From Rattus norvegicus (lineage: Eukaryota > Chordata > Mammalia > Rodentia > Muridae): 64,000 bases of DNA. Under the pieces are notes generated by a model. That model saw nothing but the letters and a program-made list of their open reading frames with translations. It was not told where the DNA came from and searched no databases. The position numbers and the translations under genes were made by a program. Below, in pieces: positions 55,661 to 64,000 of the stretch; position 1 is the first letter of the stretch, and each line of letters begins with the position of its first letter. Location of the stretch: contig NC_086024.1 in the NCBI RefSeq assembly GCF_036323735.1, positions 72,566,924 through 72,630,923 of the forward strand. Reading direction: 5' to 3'.

Positions 55661-55864
55661 CATATGAAACATTGTTCTTTGCTTCTTATATCAAAGGTGC
55701 CTATGGTCCAAAAGCTCACAAGCAGCCCTGCACCAACAGCCAAAGCTGAGTATTATTTGTAAGGATTTCAAAATGTTCGTGGCCGCAGACTACATTTGGG
55801 AATCTTCTGATCTTACTCCTCACTTGAATGTATTGAGGTGTTTTCATAAAACTTCATTAGTGTT

Positions 55865-56170
55865 TCTTTTTAATATTTTTATTTGTGTATATTAATTATA
55901 GAGAATGCTAAGCTTTGTCGTAAGATTTCCACACATGCAGAACCTATAATATGATAATACCCGCCTCTGATAGCATCCATTCCTTTCTGCTGATCTTCTT
56001 TTCTAACATTCTCCCCTCTGTTTCATGAGTCCCACAACTGAGAAAAATATCTGATACCTTCTTTTTCTGAGTCTGTCTGATTTTGTCTAACATGATGATC
56101 TCCAGTTCCATCCATTTACTTGCCAATGACATGTTTTCAAAGATCATTGATTCTTTTTATAGCAAATGAT
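55865..56170 (-). mobile_element. Old L1 ORF2 C-terminal fragment
   Basis: Plus-strand text 'tctgataccttctttttctgagtctgtctgattttgtctaacatgatgatctccagttccatccatttacttgccaatgacatg' (56051) is the inverted far end of L1 ORF2 (target of 'YYS..' and 'MD.. SEV.QSQ' coding parts). The minus frame 55944-56147 includes MELEIIMLDKIRQTQKKK, related to the L1 'ENIILSEVTQSQ' stretch. Confidence 0.65.
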
Positions 56171-56960
56171 CCTAGTACCATAAATAGGATCCTTGTCACA
56201 TTTAGGAACCAAACTCATAAATTACATAAAAAATAAAAGCAAAGAAAATGACAAATAAATTTCAATTCTGAATACAAATATCAAGGTTATAAACAACATT
56301 GCAGCTCACTTCATAGTATAAGAAAAATAAAGCATACATTTCCAGTACAAATGAACAAGATGGTCCAGTCACAGGATGATCACATTATATGCAAGAGAGT
56401 ATGAGTAAAATTAATACATGTATAAGATAGAAAGTAAAAGAAATGGCTTATCAGTAAATAATGATAAGGAATGCTGATTCTGTACTCAGTTTTACTTATA
56501 CTCAATTGTGTTTGAAGTATTTAAAATATTAAGTTATTATTACATTGATAGAGAAACATCATGTTGATTTTCTCTAATGACAGAAATAAGGACATTTTCT
56601 AAGTTTACAGATCATTAAAATTGAACAAGTTCATTAAAATAGCAAAATAGCACAATCTTTTATATTTAAATATTAAATTTATAATATGCATGGACATAAA
56701 CAGCACCTACAAGTAGAAGAGCTAGAAGGGAGCATTGCTAAGCAACGCAGGTTGGATTAGTTGTGAATTGTGTGCTATACTTTAGAGTGTGAGGCTGAGC
56801 TGCTGAAAACGGTATCTCCAGATCATCAGCAGAGGGATAACCACTGGACGTCCTCCCGGGGGGAAAATGTGGGGTTTGTTCTTGAATGTTCTCTCCATCA
56901 TATGTTGCTAGGACTAGAATCTTTTCCTCCTTCCAAGTGTAGTCTGAATCTAATGGTGTT
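56171..56960. other. AT-rich unrecognised sequence
   Basis: Nothing recognised. Confidence 0.45.
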
Positions 56961-56973
56961 AAGAAAAACACTT
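56961..56973. repeat. Target-site duplication, left copy (mini-L1)
   Basis: AAGAAAAACACTT repeats perfectly at 57090-57102. Confidence 0.85.
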
Positions 56974-57024
56974 TGCTTGGAAACCGGGAAAGGTAATAAC
57001 AATTGAAATGCAAATAAGAAATAA

Positions 57025-57089
<65 letters not shown>
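56974..57089 (+). mobile_element. Extremely short L1 3' end insertion with CA-expanded tail
   Basis: Only about 55 bases of L1 3' terminus are present ('tgcttggaaaccgggaaaggtaataacaattgaaatgcaaataagaaataaa'), equal to the last part of the 3' UTR. The tail has become a (CA)n array at 57028-57089. The perfect 13-bp TSD shows that this is a complete, extremely 5'-truncated insertion. Confidence 0.8.
57028..57089. repeat. (CA)n microsatellite
   Basis: About 30 CA units grown from the A-rich tail of the mini-L1. Confidence 0.95.
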
Positions 57090-57091
<2 letters not shown>

Positions 57092-57102
57092 GAAAAACAC
57101 TT
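57090..57102. repeat. Target-site duplication, right copy (mini-L1)
   Basis: Pairs perfectly with 56961-56973. Confidence 0.85.
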
Positions 57103-57409
57103 GGAAAGGTGATTCAGTCATAAAGGCTCTTTCCCAATTAGTAGAACTGGAGTATTGCTCTTTTTTGTCCTTCAGCAGCATGTGAAGGGATAACACAGTG
57201 AGAAAGCTGTTCTGGATGTGGGCCCTTCCCTCTACACCATCTCAACCTCTGGAACTGAGAGCTTTCTATCAAAGAGTTAATTTTGTTTCTTAACTTTTCC
57301 AATATCATATAATAAGAATAGCAATAGTTGTCCTAGGTAAGTATTAATTTTTGTCTCTATAAATTGCTTCCTTATAAAAAAAATTGTTTTAAAATTAGAA
57401 TTCGTTTGA
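57103..57409. other. Unrecognised sequence
   Basis: Nothing recognised in this 307-base stretch. A minus frame that ends here (56738-57196) mainly translates the CA array. Confidence 0.4.
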
Positions 57410-57720
57410 ATACCATCCTACGTGAGGTAACCCAGTCCCAAAAGGTGCATGATATCCTTGAAAAGGTCCACCCAGTAGCTGATCCATACAGATATAGACA
57501 TCTAGAGCCAAACAGTGGATGGAGGTTGGAGACTCTTATAAGGATTGTGAGCGGCAAAGGGGATAGGAACTCCACAGAAGGACAAACACAGTCAACTAAC
57601 CTGGACCATCAACCAGGCCTCCCTGTAACATATGAAGCACATGGCCAGTTTGGTCTTCATGTGGGTCTTATAGAACTGGAGCAGGGGCTATTCCAAAAGT
57701 TGTTGCCTATATGTGGGATA
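57410..57720 (+). mobile_element. Old L1 3' end fragment
   Basis: 'ccatcctacgtgaggtaacccagtcccaaaaggtgcatgatatcc' is the sense end of ORF2 and start of the 3' UTR; then 'gagccaaacagtggatggaggttggagactctta' and 'acctggaccatcaaccaggc'. The 139-codon frame 57364-57783 crosses this repeat and a T/G tract and is not a gene. Confidence 0.6.
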
Positions 57721-57724
57721 TGGG

Positions 57725-57780
57725 GTTTTTTGTTTGTTTTGTTTTTGTTTTGTTTTTGTTTTTTTTTTGTTTGTTTGTTT
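57725..57780. repeat. (TTTTG)n-rich tract
   Basis: Runs of T separated by single G over about 55 bases. Confidence 0.9.
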
Positions 57781-57839
57781 TAGCTTGGCTGCCTTGCCTG
57801 GCTTCAGTGGGTGAGGCTCTGCCTATACAAGGTATAGCT

Positions 57840-58110
57840 GGCAAAGATGACCATCCATTTTGTTTGATATCTGTTCACTCCTCAGATTCTTTCCTTTGCT
57901 GTGCAGAAGGTTTCTGATTTCATGAAACCCAATTGTCAACTTTGGGAGCTATGTTTCTTAACTATGTCCATGTCTTGAACTGTTTCCCACAAAGCTTTGG
58001 GTTTTTTTTTATTTTAGGTTTTAAATGAACATCTTTGATTCATTTTGAATTGATTTTTGTGCACGGTGAGATATATGGCTCTAACTTCATTGTTCTGCTG
58101 TTGGATATTG
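57840..58110 (-). mobile_element. Old L1 ORF2 fragment
   Basis: Inverted ORF2 text: 'ttcctttgctgtgcagaaggtttctgatttcatgaaacccaattgtcaac' (57891) and 'gaacatctttgattcattttgaattgatttttgtgcacggtgagatatatgg' (58027). Together with 57410-57720 it forms a head-to-head or rearranged L1 pair. Confidence 0.65.
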
Positions 58111-58589
58111 GCTGAATATACTGTCTTATCTTTATACCCACAGATAGGAATAAGTATCAAATCCAATTCAATTATCTTCTCTTTGTATCAAATGGAGACC
58201 ATTCTAGAAATCCACAGCAGATCAATTTGCAGAGTATAACTTACTATTGAGAAATTAACCCCAATTAATGCATTTGTAACAAAACCACAACACATAAGGA
58301 GAAGGGAACACCTCAGAGAAGGGTGGTAGTGCAGAAAGCTGTAAGAGTCAGATGATCAGGGTATATGGTATGTGCATATAATATAGTGTCTTTAACATAT
58401 GGAAAGTACTCATGAAATCAGAAAAGGTTTAGTTGTCTAAAAAGACGTTAAAAGGTCAGTATCAGTTGACATGCTTACATAGGTGAGAGAAATCTTACAA
58501 GGTCCCATCTCAGATAATAAGTTAAATAATGGTTGCCAAGAAAAGGAAAATGAGTCTTCTCCAAGGACAGGCTCTCTGATAGGTTATTT
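58111..58589. other. Unrecognised sequence
   Basis: Nothing recognised. Confidence 0.4.
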
Positions 58590-58647
58590 AATTTCAAGTG
58601 ATTAGTCCTAAACAAATGCACATACAAGCAGCACTCAGTACTCAGCA

Positions 58648-58706
<59 letters not shown>

Positions 58707-58860
58707 TCTTGCCAACCATCCATCTATCTATGTGTCTATCTATCTGCCAACCTACCCAATTAAAAAAGAGGAGGTTATGAACTTGAGAAGACATGTGAGG
58801 AGTTGAGAGAATGGAAATTGTATAAATTCTGTATCCATGCATTATTTTTTTTAAAAAAAA
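58590..58860 (+). mobile_element. Probable L1/HAL1 3'-terminal fragment with CT array
   Basis: 'agtgattagtcctaaacaaatgcacatacaagcagcactcagtactcagcaggctttctctctc..' followed by 'gaagacatgtgaggagttgagagaatgg' matches my memory of a rodent L1-type 3' terminus containing a CT array, ending in an A-rich part near 58850. Family not certain. Confidence 0.4.
58652..58709. repeat. (CT)n microsatellite
   Basis: About 25 CT units with one CCCT interruption; makes Arg-Glu and Ser-Leu frames that are not genes. Confidence 0.95.
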
Positions 58861-59104
58861 TCATGTCACAGTTTTGATTCAATCTGAATCATGTTCTGGG
58901 AGGCTGTTCAGAAGAATATAATGAAATTTGAATATTAAACATTTTCTTTCTAGAATTACTTGCACTTTAAAATATTTATGTTTTTCTCTTATGCATAATT
59001 TTCTGTTAATACCTTGTAATAAGTAAGAATTATTTATATAAAATTAATAAGTAAGTCTCCCTCATGAAATCATTAAAGAAATCATGGCATAGAAATTTAG
59101 TAGA
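58861..59104. other. AT-rich unrecognised sequence
   Basis: Flank of the terminal L1; nothing recognised. Confidence 0.45.
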
Positions 59105-59819
59105 TAGTTCTTTTTATTGGATTTTTTATTTATATTTCAAATGTTATTCCCTTTCCCAGTTTCCAAGACATAAGCTCCCTATCCCATCCCCCTCCAGTTC
59201 TTCTATAAGGTTATTACCATCCACATCCACCCCTCCTTCCCACCCACCCACGACATTCTCCTGCACTGGGAATCCAACCTTGCCAGGACCAAGGGCTTCT
59301 CCTTCCAACTGATGCACAACAAGGCCATCCTCTGCTACATATGCAGTTGGAGCCATGGGTCAGTCCATGTATAGTCTTTGGGTCTCTGGGAGTTTGGTTG
59401 GTTGGCATTGTTGTTCTTATGGGGTTGAAAGATCCTAAAGCACTTTCAGTACTTTCTCTAATTCCTCCAATAGGGATCCCATTCTCAGTTCTGTGGTTTG
59501 CTGCTAGCATTCACTTCTGTATTTGACATGCTCAGGCTGTGTCTCTCAGGAGACATCTATATCTGGCTCCTGTCAGCATGCACTTCTTAGCTTCATCAAT
59601 CTTATCTAGTTTTGGTGGCTGTGTCCATATATATATAGACCCCATGTGGGGCTGACTCTAAATGGCCATTCCTTCATCTCTGCTCCAAACTTTACCTCCA
59701 TATCCCCTCCTATGAATATTTTCATTTCCCCCTTTTAAGAAGGAGTAAAGCATCTGCATTTTGGTCATCCTTTTTCATGAGCTTCATGTGGTCTGTGGAT
59801 TGTATCTTGGGTAATTCAA

Positions 59820-62800
59820 GCTTTTGGGCTTATATCCACTTACCAGTGAGTGCATATCATCTGTGCTTTTCTGTGATTGGGTTAGCTCACTTAGGATGAT
59901 ATTTTCTAGTTCAATTCATTTGCCTATGAATTTCATGAAGACACTTTTAGATAGCTGCATAGTACTCCATTGTGTAGATGTACCACATTTTCTGTATCCA
60001 TTCCTCTGTGGATGGCATCTGGGTTCTTTCCACCTTCTGGCTATTATAAGTAAGACTTCTATGAACATAGAGAAGCATGTGTCCCTGTTAAATGCTGGAG
60101 CATCTTTTGGGTATATGCCCAGGAGAGGTATACGTGGGTCCTCAGGTAGTGCAATGTCCAATTTTCTGAGGAACCTCCAGACGGATTTCCAGAGAGTTTG
60201 TACCAATTTGCAACCCCACGAACAATAGTGGAACATTCCTCTTTCTCCACATCCTTGCCAGCATCTGTTGTCACCTGAGTTTTTGATCTTAGCCATTCCT
60301 ACTGGTGATGGAATCTAGGGTTGTTTTGACTTGCATTTCCCTGATGACTAAGGATATTGAACATTTCTTTAGGTGCCATTCGATATTCCTCAGCTGAGAA
60401 TTCTTTGTTTAGCTCTGTACTCCATTTTTAATAGGGTTACTTGGCTCTCTGGCATGTAACTTTGTGAGTTCTTTGTATATTTTGGATATTAGCCCTCATT
60501 CAGATGAAGGTTTGGCAAAGATCTTTTTCCAATCTGCTGGTTGCCCTTTTGTCCTAATGACAGTGTCCTTTGCCTTACAGAAGCTGTGCAGTTTTATAAG
60601 GTCCCATTTGTCCGTACTTGATGTTAGAACTTAAGCCACTGTTGTTTTGTTTAGGAAAATTTTCCCAGTGCCTATGTGTTCAAGATACTTCCCCACTTTT
60701 CATTCTATTAGTTTGGGTGTATCTGGTTTGAAATGGAGGTCCTTGATCCAGTTGGATTTGCTTTGTACAGGGCAACAAAAATGGTTCGATTTGCATTCTT
60801 CTACATGCTGACCTCCAGTTGAACCAGCACCATTTGCTGAAATGCTATCTTTTTTCAATTGGATAGTTTTAGCTCCTTTGTCAAAGACCAAGTGACCCAA
60901 GGTGTGTGGGTTCATTTCTGGGTCTTCAATTCTATTCCACTGATCAATCTGCCTCTGTACCAATATCATACAATTTTTATCACTATTATTCTGTAATACT
61001 GCTTGAGGTCAGGGATGGTGATTCCCCACGAAGTTCTTTTACTGTTTAGTATAGTTTTCGCTATGCTGGGTTTTTTGATATTCCAAATGAACATGCAAAT
61101 TGCTCTTTCTAACTCTATGAAGAATTGAGTTAGAATTTTGATGATTGCATTGAATCTGTAGATTGCTTTTAGTAGAATGGCTAATTTTACTATATTAATC
61201 CTGTCAATTCAGGACCATGGGAGGTCTTTCCATCCTCTAAGATCTTCAATTTCTTTCTTCAGAGACTTGAAGTTCTTGTCATATAGATCTTTTACTTGCT
61301 TGGCTAAAGTGACACTAAGATATTTTATATTATTTGGGACTATTGTGAAGGGCGTACTTTCCCTAATTTCTTTCTCAGACTGTTTATCCTTTGAGTAGGG
61401 AAGGCTACTGATTTGTTTGAGTTAATTTTATACCCAGCCACTTTGTTGAAGTTTTTATCAGGCTTAGTAGTCTCTGGGGGAACTTTTGGGGTCACTTAAG
61501 TATACTATCATATCATTAGCAAATAGTTGCATTTTGACTTCTTCCTTTCCAATTTATATCCCCTTGACCTCCTTTCATTGTCTGGTTGCTCTAGCTAGGA
61601 CTTCAAATATTATATTGAAAAAGTATTGAGAGAGTGGGCAGACTTGTCCAGTCCTTGATTTTAGTGGGATTGCTTCAAGTTTCTCTCCATTTAGTATAAT
61701 GTTAGCTATTGGCTTGCTATATATTACTTTTTCTATGATTAGGTATAAGCCTTGAATTCCTGATCTTTTCCAGGACTCTTATCATGAAGGGGTATTTAAC
61801 TTTGTCAAATGCTATCTCAGCATCTAATGAAATAATCATGTGGATTTTATGTTTGAGTTTGTTTATGTAGTGGATTACATTGATTTATTTCCATATATTG
61901 AACCATTGCCTGCACCCCTGGGATGAAGCCTACTTGATCATGATAGATGATCACTTTGATGTGTTCTTGGATTCAGTTTGAGAGAATTTTATTGAGTATT
62001 TTTGTGTCGATATTAAAAAGGAAAATTGCTCTGAAGATTTCTTTCTTTGTAGGGTCTTTGTGTGGTTTAGGCATAAGCGTAATTGTGGCTTCGTAGAAGG
62101 AATTTGGTAGTGTGCCATCTGTTTCTATTTTGTGGAATAGTTTACACAGTATTAATATAAGGTCTTCTATGAAGGTTAGTAGAATTCTGCACTAATCCCA
62201 TCTGGTCCTTGGCTCTTTTTTGTTGGGAGACTTTTGATAACTACGTCTATCTCTTTAGGAGTTATGGAGTTGTTTAGATTGTTTACCTATTCCTGATTTA
62301 ATTTTGGTTCCTGGTATTTGTCTAGAAAATTGTCCATTTCCTCCCAATTTTCCAGTTTTGTTGAATATAGGCTTTTATAGTAGGTTCTGATGATTTGTTT
62401 TAATTTCCTCAGATTCTGTTGTTATGCCTCCTTTTCATTTCTGATTTTGTTAATTTGGATACACTCTCTGTTTCCTCTGATTAGTCTGGCTAAGGGTTCA
62501 TCTATTTTGTTGATTTTCACAAAGAACCAGCTCCTGATTTTGTTGATTCTTTGTATAGTACTTTTTGTTTCTACTTGGTTGATATCAGTCCAGAGTTTGA
62601 TTGTTTCCTGTCTTCTACTCCTCTTGGGTGTCTTTGCTTCTTTTTGTTCTAGAGCTTTTAGATGTCCTATCAAGCTGTTGATGTATCCCCTCTATTCTCT
62701 ACTTTTTCATTTTGCAGGCACTCAGAGCTATGGGATTTCCTCTTAGCACATCTTTCATTGTGTCCAATAAGTTTAGGTATGTTGTGCCTTCATTTTCATT

Positions 62801-62910
62801 ACACTCTAAGAAGTCTTTAATTTCTGTCTTGACTTTCTCCTTGACCAAGTTATCATTGAGTAGAGCGTTGTTCAACTTCCACATATCACGTATCTGTGGA
62901 CTTTCTGGTT

Positions 62911-62941
<31 letters not shown>

Positions 62942-63644
62942 GTTATTGGAGACCAGCTTTAGTCTGTGGTGACATGATCAGATTTATTGGATTCTTTCTA
63001 TCTTCCTGTATCTGTTGAGGCCTGTTTTGTGGCCAGTTATATGTTCAATTTTGGAGAAGGTACCAAAGTAGGATTATCCTTTTGTTTTAGGCTGAAATGT
63101 TCTATAAATATCTGTTAAGTCCATTTGGTTCATAAGTTCTGTTAATTTTGCTATGTCTCTGTTTAGTTTCTGTTTCCATGATCTATCCATTAATGAGAGT
63201 TGGGTGTTGAAATCTACTACTATATTTGTATAAGGTGCAATGTGTGATTTGAGCTTTAGTAAGGTTTCCTTTACTAATGTAGGTGCCCTTGCATTTGGAG
63301 CAAAGATATTTAGGATTGAGAGTTCATCTTGGTGGATTTTTCCTTTGATGAATATGAAGGGTACTTATTTAACTTTTTGATGACTTTTGTTTGAGTTTTA
63401 TTCGATATTAGAATGCCTACTACTGTTTGATTCTTCAGACCATTTGCAAGGAAAGTGTTTTCCAGTCTTTGATTCTGGGGTTGTGTCTGTCTTTGTCTGT
63501 GAGGTGTGTTTCCTGTATGCAGCAAAATGCTGGGTCACCTTTACCTATCCAACCCATTAGTCTATGTCTTTTTATTTGGGAATTGAGTCCAGTGATATTA
63601 AGAAATATTAAGGAATAGTGATTGTTGCTTCCTGTTATTTTCAT
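59820..63644 (-). pseudogene. L1 ORF2 pseudogene, copy C
   Basis: The minus strand gives many short frames with clear ORF2p content. N-terminus: 63435-63644 (MKITGSNNHYSLIFLNITG, CCIQETHL). Linker: 62422-62884. C-terminus: 59916-60296 (WKSVWRFLRKLDIALPEDP). The RT catalytic pair is mutated: the sense strand reads LFANDM, so the first Asp of FADD is Asn (codon at 61515-61517). The zinc-knuckle reads CWQGCGERGMFHYCSWGC, where the His normally before the third Cys is Tyr and the preceding residue is His. A (TTTTG)n insertion at 62908-62942 breaks the endonuclease-RT linker. The protein would be inactive even if frames were continuous. Confidence 0.9.
62908..62942. repeat. (TTTTG)n expansion inside L1 ORF2
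   Basis: Five TTTTG-type units where copies A and B have a few bases (at about 27850 and 42640). Confidence 0.9.
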
Positions 63645-63702
63645 TGTTAGAGGTGGAATTATTTTTGTGTGTCTCTATTCTTTTGGTTTCATTACAAGCA
63701 GA

Positions 63703-64000
63703 TTACTTTCTTGCTTTTTCTAAGGTGTAGTTTCCCTCCTTGTGTTGGAATTTTCCATCTAATATCCTTTGTAGGGCTGCATTTGTAGAAAGATATTGTG
63801 TAAATTTGGTTTTGTCATGGAATCTCTTGGTTTCTCCACCTATGGTAATTGAGAGTGTTCCTGGATAGAATAGCCTGGGCTGGCATTTGTGTTCTCTTAG
63901 CATCTGTATGACAGCTGCCAAGGATCTTCTGGCTTTCATAGCCTCTGTTGAGTACTCTGGTGTAATTCTGATAGGTCTGCCTTCATATGTTACTTGACAT
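63703..64000 (-). pseudogene. L1 ORF1 C-terminal part, copy C (cut by window)
   Basis: The minus frame 63703-63939 contains KARRSLAAVIQMLREHKCQP and STNAALQRILDGKFQHKE, the ORF1p C-terminal domain. Its end corresponds to the natural C-terminus seen in copy B (TLQEARN; here TLEKARK). The N-terminal part lies beyond 64000. Confidence 0.85.

Larger units (their letters stand above)
59105..64000 (-). mobile_element. Long L1, decayed, running off the window (copy C)
   Basis: From the low end: T-rich tail and 'atttcaaatgttattccctttcccag' (59135), 3' UTR (to about 59800), ORF2 (about 59820-63640) and ORF1 C-terminal part (63700-64000, cut by the window). It lies in the same orientation as copies A and B but has many more substitutions and small indels, so it is older. 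The 5' end and one TSD lie outside the window. Confidence 0.9.

Noticed and set aside
55310..55762. 150-codon plus-strand open frame
   Set aside because: It runs through the LTR-like repeat 55266-55660, whose family occurs elsewhere in the window without this frame.
1..64000. A previously undescribed multi-gene system
   Set aside because: No host genes, operons or defence-like clusters can be supported. The coherent coding signals all belong to decayed L1 elements.

Overview
This window looks like nuclear DNA of a muroid rodent, most probably rat. It is AT-rich, has no gene-dense or operon-like organisation, and is filled with rodent LINE-1 (L1) sequence. It also carries an ID-type SINE (the BC1-related family most abundant in rat), B1, B2 and MIR SINEs, LTR-like repeats and many long CA, CT and CAT microsatellites. 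I found no host protein-coding exon I can defend. The longest open frames are decayed L1 ORF1/ORF2 pieces, their antisense shadows, or translations of microsatellites.

Layout. 1-7.5 kb: mostly unrecognised AT-rich sequence, with one short L1 insertion (752-1415) bounded by a target-site duplication (TSD). 7.6-19.4 kb: old repeats stacked on each other. These are an Lx-like L1 3' region, an LTR-like element with a TCTCTG tract, an old minus-strand L1 whose ORF2 is interrupted by an unnamed poly(A) retroposon family, a second copy of that family, and a minus-strand L1 that hosts a TSD-bounded fusion of L1 3' UTR and 5' UTR. 19.4-23.6 kb: weakly annotated sequence with a GT array, B2, B1, Lx and MIR pieces. 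23.6-31.7 kb: an old plus-strand L1 3' end split by a near-full-length minus-strand L1 (24015 to about 30825) with a perfect 15-bp TSD; an ID SINE interrupts its ORF2. 31.7-39.2 kb: decayed repeats, microsatellites and unrecognised sequence. 39.2-45.1 kb: a plus-strand L1 3' end placed tail to tail with a second young minus-strand L1 (40606-45098, perfect 15-bp TSD) that lacks about 1.8 kb of ORF2. 45.1-59.1 kb: older repeats, including a third copy of the unnamed family, a 5'-inverted (twin-primed) L1 and a very short L1 3' end with a perfect TSD. 59.1-64.0 kb: a third, older minus-strand L1 that runs off the window in ORF1.

Nothing here forms a gene system. The history is one of repeated target-primed reverse transcription: L1 supplied the endonuclease and reverse transcriptase for its own copies and in trans for the SINEs. 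Every L1 copy seen here carries stops, frameshifts, deletions or insertions, so none should now encode working proteins. The most useful observations concern insertion structure: nested order, aberrant junctions, extra non-L1 DNA at one 5' junction, 5' UTR repetition, and large direct repeats that could recombine. Family names beyond L1/Lx, ID, B1, B2 and MIR were assigned from memory of typical sequences and need a repeat-library search.
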